Positions 23,840 to 36,914 of a DNA stretch of 64,000 nt are shown here, one piece after another; position 1 is the first letter of the stretch; each line of letters opens with the position of its first letter. Origin of the DNA: Straminergon stramineum (Eukaryota; Streptophyta; Bryopsida; Hypnales; Calliergonaceae). The translations under genes and the position numbers were made by a program. The stretch covers positions 13,955,001-14,019,000 of the forward strand of contig OY987266.1 of the NCBI GenBank assembly GCA_963920665.1, written 5' to 3'. Under the pieces are notes generated by a model. That model was not told where the DNA came from and searched no databases. It worked only from the letters and a program-made list of their open reading frames with translations.

Positions 23840-26800
23840 CTGAAATGCCTGTCTAGAAGTGGATGAAATATGAGATCGATGATTAAAAAATCTGTAATTG
23901 ATGATTACGTGAATTTCATGCACTAGCAGGAGATTACGGGAAATAATCCTCCTACATAATGAATGGGACATTTCTGGGGACAGGTGTACATTTGCAGTTT
24001 GTTTGCATTCTGCAGTGGACTGTCTGCGTTGCTAATTGCAATTCAGTGAATGTCTGGACTTCCTGTTGTTCACAATGAAAGGAGAACTGAAGGAGCTACT
24101 GAAGGTGGATTGGAGTGTAGTTGGTTACATCAGTGCATACTCACAGAGGCCAGAATGAGAGTTATGGGTTGGTTCCAAATTTTTGGCAGCACAGGGAACA
24201 ATGTAGGGAATAACCCTAAAACAGGCTCTTGAAGCCCTCAACTGTCCTCTAATGTTCCATCAACATCAACCAGGACATTGATTTTGGCCACTAACAAGCC
24301 TAATGAAGTCTTAATCCCATTTATTAGCAAAAATCTGCCATAGATTGATGTAAGCTTGAAATGGGTGGTTTTCTAGGTTTTTGCATTGGGTAGTTTACCT
24401 TAATGAGTCATTCTACTATAAGTAGAAATAGGTACAAGATAGAAAGAAAATCTAAATTATTAATATTTTTAAGATGGAATTAAAATGCATTAATCTTAAT
24501 GGTGAGATTGTTCTAGCAAGAAAATTAAACCATGTGGAACTTCTGGTTTTTTTAATTATAAAAATTGCATTTAGAAATGAATCCTACAAGTTATTTTTTC
24601 AAAGAGATTCTTAGATTGCCTAGAAAACAAGATTGTCCATAATGTTCATGCCACTTATCCAAATTAAATGAATCAAATCTTTCCTTGGTGACAAAAATAT
24701 AATCTATGAGAAAAATATTTTTGAAAAAAATTCAAATTTTTTGAATTTTATTGTGTTGCCTAGTTTCCCCTATTTAGAGCTTATTAGGACATAACTTTTG
24801 TTCCTGAGCAACAATTGAAAAGAAGTTATAGTTTGATGAAGCTAATCCATTTTTTTATCTTAAAAAAAAGAATTAAAAAATCATGACCTAAATTGAGACC
24901 GTAGGTACTGGCCTAAAATCCAATTTGTCCCCCAAAGGGACAATGGTCCTTTAGGGGTTAAATTATTCTCTTTTTTAATTGCAATTGGTTGATTGTTGAT
25001 TTTTTGGATTTTGGTAGTAGGACCACACTATGTGATAGTTTTTGTGACCTAGGGAGGTCCACTTTCAAAATAAATAGTAATTACATATCTTATCCAAAAA
25101 TTCTAATTTTTTTTCAATTCATTATTTTTGCCAATACTATAGTAACGCTTTTTCTAGAAAAAGTGCCTCTAATTATGTTGAATTGCTTATTTTGAAGATT
25201 TTGGGTGTTTTCACTTTAAAATATTTTTTTTTGACACATTAATAACACATGAGTGGCATTGTCAAGGTTAAGGGATGTGTATAGAGTTCAATAAATAAGT
25301 TGAAGGCCACTTCTCACTACTTCTATCCAAGTCCAAAGGCTATAGGAGTGAGTGGCTAAACTTTGATGAGAGTCCAAAGAAATGGGCTGAAAATAGGCAA
25401 TAAAATAAAATAAAAATTTGATAGCCTGTGGCCTATAGTTTAGATTTCTATTCTTGTCCTATAGAAACTGCCTTTGAGAGTTTGTTGCCTTGGTAAAAAA
25501 AATAATGCCACGTAGGTACTAATTTGGAGGATAATGGCCTTTGAACTTTGCCTTCTAGTATGAAGGGTTTAGAGGTTGAATTTTTGGTTTATTACAAAAT
25601 AATTGGTCGATATTGACGGCCTCTCAAACTTTGATCCTAGTGATAAGTGTTCATTAGGAAATAAGAAAAATAAACTATGTTGTGGATACTTCTCTTGATG
25701 TTTGAGAGCATGGCATTTTTTTTTAATCATTTTTTATCAAGTGCCAAAGTGGCAATATAAAATGTTGTAGTGGTGCTCCAAATTTCAACATTCATCTACA
25801 TATTGGATAGAAAATATCACATTAGCACATATCAAATATCCATAATTATGTTTTCATCCACAATCTAGCGATTTCATCCAAGATTGTTTTGTTTAATTTG
25901 AATTTTTTTTGTGCTGCAATCTGGCACTATTTTGTTAAAATAAAATAAAAATAAAAATAAAAATTGCTTGCGAGGCACTCTGCTTCTGCCTCCTGCCATG
26001 TGGAGTCTTCTGTGAGTTGGGGAACTGTTGGCAACAAGTGGAAGCCTCCAATTTTTTTTTCTGAATTCTCAGAATGCTCACTTCCGAAATGCTTTGGAAT
26101 GTTGTGTGTTGTGGAGGAAGGCCACTTTCATGCCAAGTGGAGGATAGGCTAACTTATCAGCAAAAATTTCTTCCACGGCTTGCCATTGGTGTTCTCCAAA
26201 TAGATTGAAGTTTACTGTTGACGCTCAGAGATGTGAAGATGGGACCCCGTTATGCTGGAGTGCAAGTGATGGGTTTGAAAGTGGAAGCATTTCCTACTCT
26301 CAAAGGTAAATATTTCAGGGAGAGTTTTTTGGTTCAAAATCATGGCACGCCTTTGGGATAGATGCAATGATATTTGATAGCATGAATTGAGTGCTCGAAT
26401 CCCTCCTTTCAATCGCAAATAGTGAACTTGATTGATTAAAATAATAAACATGTCTGAGCTCCTTAAGTGTGTCTAATTTTCTCTTCACAACAACCTGTAA
26501 ATTATGAGCGTTACAGCGATTTTCAACCATAAACGCAGTTTGACGAAAGTAGCTCAATCTACCTTGATAAGAAACTCAGAATTTTGTCAGGGTGAGAACA
26601 CAAGATAATTCATCATCAGAGTTTTCAACCACTACACAAATCGTTTACAGAAAGCATTTGATAGAGCACGCGTCACCTCTACTCCACAAACCAATGCTGT
26701 ATAAAACCAGTAACATGGAAATCCTCTAAAGACCCGACATCCTAACCTAAACTAACATCAAACAGAAAAACCGAGGAAATTTATCAAGGATAGACAAATG

Positions 26801-27140
26801 TTTAGAGCGTTGGTGAAATTTACACCTTGACGCAATCTGCATGACAGCGAAAAACACGAAGCTCCATTTCAATGCCGGATACAACATTAGCACAACCAGG
26901 AGTTGCAGCAAACATCAGCCACAACCACCAAAGTCCTGAGCAAAGCTACCTAGGAAGACATTTGAATGCTGATGAATTATTTAATCAGAAAAGCACAACA
27001 CTACTCCCACGAAAGCGATCTATATAACACCAACACTGAGCCAAGAGATCACGACATTCCATTTCAATCAGAGACATAATGTCTGCACATGAGCACAATC
27101 ATAAGCTCTAACAGAATTTCTCGGCCATAGTCAAAGAAAA
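23840..27140. other. Non-coding stretch left of ferredoxin
   Basis: Mostly AT-rich. A CCTTTAGGGGTTAA motif lies at 24948-24962. Nothing I can recognise as coding. The last few hundred bases are probably 3' flank or 3' UTR of the ferredoxin gene. Confidence 0.4.
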
Positions 27141-27404
27141 ACGCCGTCAAGCTCGTGAAACGTGCAGCCAAGAACACTGCCGAAAATGAACATCAAAGAG
27201 ATACTACACAACTCCATCGAAACCCTGATGGATATATCGCTACAAAAATCCATGTGCTAGAAGGGCAGACTCCAGTACATATGATACAAAAAGGTCTTGA
27301 ATTCAAGAACTGCTTATTCTCCTGTACTTTGCAAGCGCCTGCCCAAGGCGGAGGTCGCCACTGACCAAGGCATTTGTGCAACTGCAAAAATTGTCACGGT
27401 TGCT

Positions 27405-27848
27405 CTATAAGAGATCCTCCTCCTTGTGGGTGTAGATCGTGACGTCGCTTTTGGGATAGGCGACGCACGTCAACACGAAGCCTGCATCCTGCTGTTCGTC
27501 GTCCAAGTACGTTTGCTCACTTTGGTCGACCGTGCCCGATTCAATCTTCCCAGCGCAAGAAGAGCAGGACCCCGCACGGCACGAGTACGGCAAGTCGAGG
27601 CCACCTTCTTCAGCCGCGTCCAAGATGTACACATCGTCCTCCACTGCCAGTGTCTTCTTCGTCCCTTCCTCATCAATCAAAGTGACTTGGTAAGTGGCCA
27701 TGCAAGTGACGCGCCCCATATTCCTCGTCCTCAAGCCGAAGGCCTTGGTCATAGACACCGAGGAGGGACGCACCTTGGCACTGCTGCTACTGCCCGCCAG
27801 GGAGGCGACGGGCACAATGGCGCTCACAGCGGTGGTTGAAGCTGCCAT
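27405..27848 (-). CDS. Plastid [2Fe-2S] ferredoxin precursor
   Basis: An intronless 147-residue precursor from ATG 27848 to TAG 27407-27405. Residues 1-50 form a Ser/Ala/Val/Arg-rich chloroplast transit peptide; cleavage is expected near Cys49-Met50 before ATYQV. The mature ~97 residues are a plant-type ferredoxin with cluster ligands Cys90, Cys95, Cys98 (CRAGSCSSC) and Cys128 (LTCVA), the acidic surface typical of partners of photosystem I and ferredoxin-NADP reductase, and the usual HKEEDL C-terminus. It carries electrons in the stroma. The frame can be extended six codons upstream, but no ATG is there, so the ATG at 27848 is chosen. GC content is well above the surroundings. No internal stops, unlike the element genes nearby. 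Leaf versus root isoform cannot be settled from sequence alone. Confidence 0.97.
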   Translation of the reverse strand: MAASTTAVSAIVPVASLAGSSSSAKVRPSSVSMTKAFGLRTRNMGRVTCMATYQVTLIDEEGTKKTLAVEDDVYILDAAEEGGLDLPYSCRAGSCSSCAGKIESGTVDQSEQTYLDDEQQDAGFVLTCVAYPKSDVTIYTHKEEDLL

Positions 27849-27958
27849 CTTGATCGACAAACCCAAAGACTCTCACTGCAAAGCTGAGTTGGTGGATTCT
27901 GCAAGGTGGTGGAGTAACTTACTTGTGGGGAGATGGAGACGAGGATAGGAGGGGAGTG

Positions 27959-27968
27959 CTTTATGTAA
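27959..27968 (-). promoter_or_regulatory. TATA-like box of ferredoxin
   Basis: TTACATAAAG on the minus strand, 111 bp upstream of the ATG, a reasonable position for a TATA box with a ~80-bp 5' UTR. Confidence 0.45.
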
Positions 27969-27984
27969 GGAAGAAGGGCGCAAT

Positions 27985-29504
27985 CATCAATGGCCGTGGT
28001 TCATTGACATCGGACAGCCACCTGTTGTGAGGGAGGGATGACCCCACCCTAGGAAACCTCATCTGCTTTTGAATGAATGGCCTCTGGGCTCTGGCGGAGC
28101 GCATGGGGTATTGTAGGATAGACGGGGCAGGCCAAATTCGGTTTTAGGGATCTTACAGTAGTCAACAAACATCCATGCTTCTTCAAACAGCCCTATAGGG
28201 GCCTCTGAAATGGACAGAAAGTGGTTCAGAAATGGACTGCCAACAATGTGAGAGCATAATTAACCCTTAAAACAATGTGCGAGCCAAAATTGGCCTACAA
28301 TTTGCAATGTATGCTAAGGTAACATGCTCTGAAATTGAGCAGGCATTTAGAATCGCCCCTAGAGAAGGGATTGAAATAGTGTAGATAATTCTGAAAATGG
28401 ACAAGTTTTTTGTGAAGTGAGGAAGTCTTATTCAAAGTGAGTAGCTTCAAGACAGTGAGTAGTCCATTGAGAGTAGCATGATGTGTAATTCATGACTCAT
28501 TAATGAACTTCAATTGACAAGACAGAAATTTCAGATTATAATAAGCAACAACAGTAAAATATAATTAAAAGTAGGGAAGGCAATAAAAGAAAATGAAGAC
28601 AGAATATTTTTTTGCTTACTACATGCCTTGCTCCACTTCTGACACTCTCTATGTCCATTCACATGCTTTCATGAACACCCACAACTCCTTTCTAATAAGC
28701 TTTATAGTAGAACCGCCCATGACCAACCACCTAAGGAATCTGTGCATGGTCCGGAGTTGTAGAAGGCAATTTTAATTTACAATCCTATCGACAGATAGAA
28801 ATCATGGGCATTGCCAAAGTTTCATAATTTTATTCCTTAAATTCAAATTGTTATGAATTTTAGAAGCCAAAAATTGGCCTGCTCCTATCCCCAATATATA
28901 GAGTCTTCCATCACTACTCATCTAGAGACTAATTGGGCTCTCAAATCGAAGCATATCTGTCATTACAGTAATGGCTACAAGATGGTTGGAAACTGAAAAT
29001 TTAATGATTATCTGTTAGTCCTCTCTCTATTGAATTTCCCATTGCTTATGTATTGACCATGGGTTATGGCTAGTAATGGGCGGTTCTACCATAGTACTGT
29101 CTTGTTTTGTTCTAAGATACTTTTCAATTGATGATTATTATAGTCTATGCGCATTACTAGAGACCTACATCAATTTGCCTCCAAAAAATTCGTATTTTTT
29201 TTTCTATCAGAGTCAAAAAATTATGAAAAAAATTGCCTTACATCTATCTTTCTTTTCTCTACCTACCCAAAATTAATTTCAAATGTTTCAGCATGTACCC
29301 TAAGCCATAGATTTGTTTTTCTCCTTAGATGGTTGATTTTTGAACTTGTTATTATATTGTGAGTGGGAATACTTGTTAGGGCCAGAGAGGGTGCATGGAG
29401 GGTGACAGAGGCAACTAGTATGTGAAAGTTTGAACAACTCTATTGCAAGCGCACCAAGTTGTCAAGAGCACAATTTGTAATTTCAGCCCAAGCTTATTGT
29501 TGGG
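27985..29504. other. Ferredoxin upstream region and AT-rich spacer
   Basis: The first few hundred bases are the likely ferredoxin promoter. The rest has no supported feature. Confidence 0.35.
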
Positions 29505-30376
29505 TTACATGTTGTAGATGATGTGCATCAAATTTGGAGTCATTTGATTGCATAGATTGCAAGATTATAATGTTTGAGTGTTGAAAAAGGATGCTGAAAT
29601 TTTCCTAGACACACAATTGGAGGCGAAATCCGGTTTCTAAATCTACTTGAATGAAAAAACTTCAAATTGTCAAGTGATTCAAAATCACCATTCAAACACA
29701 TTTGATGAAAAAAATATCATTCTATAGACTCATTGTGTCTACAAAATGACTTTGAAATGTCAAAAAATAGTAAGAAAAGTTGCAAAAAAGACATCAAAAT
29801 TTGATCGTCCTTCTAGTAAAATGCTTTATAATCACTTGTGACTTCTTGGATTGATATGAAATTGTAGCCAAACAAACTAGACTAGTATATATAGCTTTTA
29901 TTCAAAAAAAAATATTGGAAATGAACACTATATGAAGAAGAAACAAGCCATTGAGATTCACTATATAATCCAAAAATGTTCTTGATTTTGAACTTTGAAT
30001 TGCTCCCAAACATTCAAAACAACTTCAATTGAAATGAAAATTTTACTACAATAACTAGACTTCAAGGGGAAGATAATCCAATAAATGTTTTAGAAAACAA
30101 ACTTAAGATGAAGGAAATACAAGCCTCCGAAGTTACAGCCATCAAATGCAATTTGGTGAACTCAAATTGAACTTGTGAACTTTGATTGGTTTCCAAAAGC
30201 TCAGTAAATCTTGGATTGATTTGAAAATTTTACTACACAAACTAAAAGAGAGAATGCAAATTCTCCAATATGTTTTATTGAATTTGGGCATCGGATACCA
30301 AAAGTCATAATACTTTGAATTGGACTTGAAACTATGTGAGGACACTTTTGGTTGCCTTTGGCAATGAGGGATTAAT
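29505..30376 (+). repeat. Dispersed repeat, copy 2
   Basis: Colinear with 20029-20882, same orientation, about 9.5 kb away. It ends near ggcaatgagggattaatg, the counterpart of ggcggtaaggggttaac in copy 1. Confidence 0.85.
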
Positions 30377-30379
30377 GCT

Positions 30380-31615
30380 TCAGTTTGTGAATAGATGATC
30401 GGGGTCAGGTTGGAGGGTTGTCACATCAGCCAGAGCAACTAGTGCATTTGACTATATTATGATTGACTAGAAATTCGGTGACAAAGATAGTGATTGTAAC
30501 TAGAAAAGCACATTGTTTAAGGGTTAAGATTTGTCAAGTATTGGTTCATACTTTGCCAATGGATGGAATAAGAGCCTAGAAGTGTCCATTTCAAAGCCAA
30601 GGTGTGTCCACCTAATTTTTTGAAATGAAAATTGATTGCCCAATTGCCTTCTTACAAATGTTAAAAAGAATTTAGGGTCAATTTAAGTTTAGTAATGGTC
30701 GCATTTAGGAACCTTGTGTATTACTTTTTTAATGTTGTGGTGTTTGTTTTTGGTCAAGCCATATCTTTTTCACATTGTGTGGGGGGTTTGCAAAGCCCAT
30801 GATAAAAAATAGGTGCCTATTACATAATTCTTTGGAAATTCATAAGCAATTCATAAATGCTCCAAAAAATATGAACCACTTGTGTTAGATTTTGCATCAA
30901 TTTTTCTTCAAGTGAAAAAATAAGGGAAAATATTTTTGGGCATCTAAAAACCATCAAAAAGGCCCAACAACCCTTCAAGGGACGATTAATGAGCTCACTA
31001 AGGTAGAAGGCTCATAAATTGTTCATCTAAGGGTTGGTTCACCTTTTTCATACATTTCCTTTTATGAAAATATTTTTATATAATTTTTCGAACAAAGAGA
31101 AATAGATGTAGAATGTAACACAAGTGGTTTCATATTTTTTGAAGCATTATTGAATTATTTATGAATTTTCAAACAAGTTGTGTCATAGGTCCCAATTTAT
31201 GTCACTAAGTCTTCCATAAAGATTGAAGTTATGAAGAGATATGAAGAAAGCTAGGATAATGATTGGCTTTGGCAATAAATTACACTTTTTTCCTCAATCC
31301 ATTCAAATGACTAGAGGTTGATTTAAAGACCATTTCATGTCTACTTCAGAGCTACAATAGGGACAATTCTAAATGCCTTAACGGAGCCTCTTACCTTACC
31401 TTATTGGTTAGGAAGTCTCTTCCAGTTTTGGCATTGCCTAGTGCAAATTCAATCCAGGGTCGCTAAGTATCAGATCTTTGGAGAGGCACTCAGAGGGACG
31501 GACAATGTCATGCTGACACTCCACAAAACAGGAATAAAATGATTTCTCTCCCTGCAACGAAAGGACTCTTCATTCTCTTTTTCAGAGAACCCACATGGTA
31601 AAAATCCTTGCAGTT
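30380..31615. other. AT-rich non-coding stretch
   Basis: No supported gene or repeat boundary. Confidence 0.35.
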
Positions 31616-31689
31616 TGAATTAGTGTGAAAGGGGACCATCCGAAAATGACGAAAAGCTTTCCTTAAACATGCAGCAGTAACTTAAACTG

Positions 31690-32320
31690 TCTAACCTCAA
31701 AGGAAGCCTGTTCTTGGGAAAAGTGCTCAGTGGCCCTCCAAACAGTGCGATGCGAGTTCCATGTGTTCGGCACGAGAAGAAGCCAAAGCTCTGCCGCGTA
31801 GCCTGGCGTGAGGTCGGCACACTCTGCATCGCGTCTGTCTTGGATTTGATGCTTGAAAGAGCCCAGCCAAGCGACCACATCTGTTGGGGCCTTCCAATCG
31901 CGAACTCCGGTCTCCGGCGTGCGCTCGGCTCACGTGGCTGGGCTCTGCTGGAGGGTTTAAGCTGATCAATTTAGTGCAGTTTGTCAAATGTTGGAGTTCA
32001 CACAAGCACGTTGGGACTTTGCATCGCGTTGGGCCAAGTGGGTGATGGAAAAGAGCATTCGGAGGAATCACACTCTCCGATATCATACTCGGAATGGAGA
32101 AACGCACGACCATTGGCCTCACACACATCTGGGACAGCGCGCTCTTCCCCACCTGAGTCAGAAAATCGGCAAAGCCAACATCTGCGTCGACCAGTTCCGT
32201 TCATCGGAAAGAGTTTTTGAAGGGATTATCGACAACTCCCTCCCCTCCCTCGAGGTACAGCTGCGGACTCCCCCCGTTGCTGGGAAATTTTCACAATCTA
32301 CCCGAAATTTTGGATGAAAA
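31690..32320. other. Isolated GC- and CpG-rich island of unknown role
   Basis: About 630 bp of clearly higher GC and CpG than the surrounding sequence. Several 60-140 codon frames are open on both strands, but none matches a family I know and no single one is convincing. A 12-bp inverted repeat (agagcccagcca ... tggctgggctct) lies at 31857-31868 and 31935-31946. It could be a promoter/first-exon region or a decayed gene. Confidence 0.4.
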
Positions 32321-32399
32321 TTCGAGAATCTTTATCTCAGGTTGTCTTGATGTCCGATGAAGACTATCAGTTCCTCAAAAAATTTCCTTGGTGCCATGT

Positions 32400-34685
32400 G
32401 CCTCCGGATTATTCCCTCAAAAACATTTATCATCCTAGATATCGAAATTGAACAATGTTGCGACTATCTCCAAGAGTGCCCAAAACAAAACCTTGCAAGT
32501 AGGGCTTGATGCATTAGGGGAGATTTGGGGGCAAGGGATGTCCGTTTCAAGGTTGTTCCCCCCGTATCAGGGTTGTTCCTTTGCATGTTTCCTATGTTGT
32601 CTGGGAACAGCTAGTTGCTAGTAAAATAAATATAATAAATAATAATAATAAATTATATATATAAGTTTTGAAATGCAAAAAAAATTGGAAAAAAAATCAA
32701 TTTTTTTTTTGACATGGCACAATCTCTTCCACATCAAATTGCAACAATGGTGCAGTTCCTATGTTCCCCACAACCTAGGAACTCATAGGCTTGTAAAGCC
32801 CTCAAATCTCCTCTAATGAAATTCTTGCAATGCTGAAGAAGAGAATGTGAGGATTGGATGGTATATAGGGCAATCCTGACTTGAACACAACCAAATCAAC
32901 TTACCACAATTTCAAATCTATGGACACCTAATTGCAATCCCCACTCAAGACACCCTTTATTTATTTCAGAATCTAAATCTAAGATAGTCATTCTTGTCTT
33001 GTGAGATTTGTGTCATATGAAGAAGAAACCATTGCCTACTTTGGATTTAGGTTCTCAAGTGAAGATGGAATGTTTAGTGTGATGTGATGAAGTTAGTGTT
33101 GCAATTAGGTGTACTTGGCTTATTTGGCATGCCTTTCAACTTCTTGTCTTCTCTTATGTGTCCAAGCAAGGTTAAAATCTTCATAAGTATTGTTTTTTAA
33201 ACAAATCTAATTGTAGGATCCTTTGGTTAACTTGTTCAAGAATGTTGTCTTGAAGTTTTAGAGTGAATATCTGGCCACCAATTGCATGTTCAATGTGCCT
33301 AAACTTTAAAGGTAGGCTTTTCTAGTCCTTCTAAAAGGTGAAGTTTTATCTTTCAACATTTTTAGAAAAAAATGAGTATGTCCTATACCTTGAATATTTT
33401 GTCAATATTTTTGAAAATGGGTTGAAAACATATGCTAAAAGATTTAAGAAAAAAAGCTTTCCTATTCATTTAAAAAAAATTATCAAGTGAAAGGTGTTAC
33501 TGAATGAAAGATAAAACGTATATGCTAATAACTTTTGGAAGTATTGTAGAATTGTTAATACCAATGGTGAGAATGTTATAGTAAACAATTAATATTATTT
33601 ATTTATTTATTTTCAATTAAAAAATTTCAAAGTTGGGAGCAAAAGACGACTTTATATATTTTTTCTAGCTTCATTACCCACAAAATAAAACTCTTCGTAA
33701 CTTTTACCTTGTTATTTGGAATTGAATGGTTCAAATGATTTTGAGTAGGTATCAATTTACATAATCTCCAAAAACTAATTAATATTTTTTTAGAATGTAG
33801 TTTTGTTGCCCAATTTGACATTGGAATAAAAAAAACTTCTAAATTCTATAATATTTATTAGAAAGACATGAAACCAAGATTTGCATGTAGAATATGATGA
33901 ATAGTATCCATCCTAAAATAGTCATGAAAAAAATTCCAAATTATGAAGTCAATAGAGTTTGCCCGGGTTCTCAAAGAGTCTACAATGGGCTCCTTGGTCC
34001 ACTTTATGGAATAACAATTTTTTTTAAAAAGTTACATACAATTTATTGTGCTTTTTAGAATAATCTGACTATTACAACTAGTGTGTTTCAATTCCTTATT
34101 AGAAATATTAACAATTTAGTTTGTCCTTCTATCTTATATTTGGTTCACTTCAACAATTTTTTAAAGAAAGAAAATCCTAGGATAGGGGGTGAATTTCTTT
34201 CAAAACTCTCAACTCAATTCTTCAATACAAAAAAAAAGAATTTGCAATTTATAGAACAAAAAAATTATGTCGAAAGGATTAAAATCCTTGTAACCTAGTC
34301 ATACTACGAGCCAGAAAAACACAATAAGAAAAAACAATGTCCAAACCAACATGATAATCAACTCATACATGTTGGTTAGGACATTCTAGTTTAGACAATA
34401 ATCAACACTTCTTTGTTGATTTTATTTCTTGAATTGATCAAATTATTATTGTTCAAAAATCTACTACATAGGCTAAAGCTACCAAGTCAATATCACAATG
34501 GTCTAGGATTGCTACATTGGCACATACGTACCTATAGGGCATAGTCAACACATTGATGCCAAATTAATTAAAATTTCCAAATTAGAATCTCTACTTTACA
34601 TTTAATTTTTAAAAATTCAACACTATATTTAAAATAAGTCAAATATTTATCAATTGATCTTTGAATACCACTTACCTTAGTATTG
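32400..34685. other. AT-rich non-coding stretch
   Basis: Long A and T runs and short (taa)n tracts near 32640. No coding signal. Confidence 0.35.
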
Positions 34686-34689
34686 GAAG

Positions 34690-34940
34690 AGATGAGAAGA
34701 CAAGCTCTTTATATAATTGGAGTGGTAGGAGGTAAGATAACCCATGTGGGATATGTAAATTAAGATTAGTAGGAGCTCAACCGCTCATAGATAGGTTTAA
34801 AGTAGAAATTGTGGTTAAAGTATAATTTTAGATGTCATTTAGGTAGTATGAAATAATTTGTTTTTAGAAAACTTGGAATTAATTTAATGTGTAAAATCAA
34901 GCTAAATTTTCATCTCCAAAAATCCATTTGAGATTTCAAG
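34690..34940 (+). repeat. Dispersed repeat fragment, partner of 36715-36910
   Basis: Shares ggtggtagga-g-aagat/c-aaccatgtgggat, a -tcatttaggtag- block and ttcatctccaaaaat with 36715-36910 in the same order. Unclassified. Confidence 0.6.
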
Positions 34941-35337
34941 CCTCCAATCTCTAGTTATGAATAAATTTCCAAGAGGGATTGGAAGGGACATTTTCATTTG
35001 ACAATTTCAAACATTCTCTTTGAAATTTTTCTATAACTTTTGATCAAGGGCCTGAAATTTCAAAAGAATTTTTGAAGATGAAATTTGACTTCATTTGAAA
35101 AAAAAATTTCAATTCAAAGATTTTTGAAATTTTTTATTTTACTTTGCCAAAATGAGGTTTGAAATTCTAGTTTGAGGATGTTTAGAGGATTCATTTGCTA
35201 AAACAACTAAGCAAATTTTTTTGGTCAAATCACTACAATTATATTCACTATTGTTTAGAAGATTGCCAAATCAATAGAGCCCAAGACAAAATTTTCATAA
35301 TCAACGTAAATGCATTGATCTTTTGTTGATTAGGGCC

Positions 35338-35353
35338 CCATTTTCTTATAGTG
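35338..35353. mobile_element. Possible CACTA-type right terminus
   Basis: CCATTTTCTTATAGTG closely matches the 3' end of plant CACTA elements (...TTTTCTTGTAGTG). No matching left end was found in the window. Confidence 0.35.
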
Positions 35354-35977
35354 TCTAAGCATTAGGACCCTAGTAGATGTTGATATCCAGACCTTGAGTT
35401 CCTAGTTAAAATAAGAGTGTTGAGTTCAAAGATGAGACTTGTGTATTGCCTACAAAGAGGCAAAGGAAGGACCATGTTGGTGTTAAGTCAAAGCTTACCA
35501 AAAAGAAGAATTATATTGTATACAATTTGGCTCTTGCAAAGCCACTATCAAGAAATTCTTCTACATCCCAAAGCAAATGGCAAGGCCCCATCATTACTAA
35601 ATGCCAAAACATGGGAGGATTGGGAGCTTGCAACATTGCCACCACCTCCACCATCCTCAACAAAGTTGGATGAAGTGTCAACAAAATTCATTTGGAGCAT
35701 TTGGGATTAGCTTCACTAAGGTAGACAACCCATTTCCGATCACTTAAGCAATTCGTTATATTTGTTGTATAGGTATGGTGAAGGAAATTTTTTTTCTTGT
35801 TTAGATAATAGATTTTAGAAGGATTTCCTATTTTTGTACATTTTTTTCTTTCAAAAATAAAATTACCATGAATTTTTTTGTGAAGATCAAGTTCAATTTG
35901 TACTTGTTATATAGGTTATACTATTTCCAACCATAGGCTGGTTACAAAATCAATGATGTTTCAGTGTAAGTGATAAT

Positions 35978-36530
35978 CACTACAAGAAAATGGAAAAAAT
36001 AACAACTGGCAAAAATGACTATAATGTAGTCATTTTTAAGTCATGTGACTGCTAAATGACACCAAGGCTGTGGAGTCATTGTTGTTCAGTCATTTAAGTA
36101 AATGACTATGGGTGTATTATCACCATCCATTCTTGCCTTGGATGATAGAAATACATGTGGAGGTTGAGGTGGAGAGGGCATGTGTTCGGCACACACACAA
36201 ATTGGATGATGTGGTAGTCGCTGATTGGTTGTGGTCGGCCAAATGTCCAATCATTTACTAGTCATTCTTCAATGACGTGGCTTCGTTAGCAGTCTTTAAG
36301 AAGCCATTTTCTAGTTGCAACAGACCCATTACAAATCTGACGTGAATAGCCACGTCAGACGTCATCATGTAGTCATTTAGAAGTTGCAATGAAGTGCTTG
36401 TGTCATTTAGATGCACTAGTACATGGGAAATTATACCATATTCATTATTAAGTGACATGAGTTTAGGATTTAGTATACTCCCTTAGATGTGGGAAGTCAT
36501 TTTCTTGTCGTTTAGGAGTTACAATGTATG
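35978..36530. mobile_element. Possible CACTA-type left terminus with subterminal repeats
   Basis: CACTACAAGAAAATGG at 35978-35993 is a canonical CACTA start. It is followed by many short direct and inverted copies of AGTCATTTA (for example tgtagtcattt, aagtcatgtgac, gtcatttaagtaaatgac) up to ~36530, as in CACTA subterminal regions. No intact right end was found, so the right coordinate marks only the end of the motif cluster. Confidence 0.45.
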
Positions 36531-36714
36531 TAAGAAACAACATGTGGACAATTGGACAAGGAGTAGCTAGTGATTCAACAACCACATATTAATACATTCA
36601 AAATTCCAAAGTGATATACCATACAATACACCAAATACAAAATATCATACACCATACTTGGCACATGTGTCACTAGGCTTGTCAAGCCACATCGTGGGTT
36701 GGCACAAAGAGGTC

Positions 36715-36910
36715 AAGTGACAAGCACTTTATACATGTGGGGTGGTAGGAAGCAAGACAAACCATGTGGGATTTGTAAAATGCATAAATTGTGTTACAAG
36801 TAATATTTCAAACCTCATTTAGGCATAGAAGATTTTTTTTTTCAAAAAACTCTGAACAAATAAAAGTTGGAAAATCAATGTCACTTTCATCTCCAAAAAT
36901 TTGTTTTAGA
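36715..36910 (+). repeat. Dispersed repeat fragment, partner of 34690-34940
   Basis: See the partner copy; same orientation and block order, about 2 kb away. Confidence 0.6.
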
Positions 36911-36914
36911 CTTA

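Noticed and set aside
27426..27839. Long plus-strand reading frame over the ferredoxin gene
   Set aside because: It is antisense to a clear ferredoxin and is explained by the GC-rich codon use of that gene.
35417..35710. 97-codon frame with overlapping alternative frame
   Set aside because: Possible decayed coding sequence, but no recognised motif and two competing frames; not enough to annotate.
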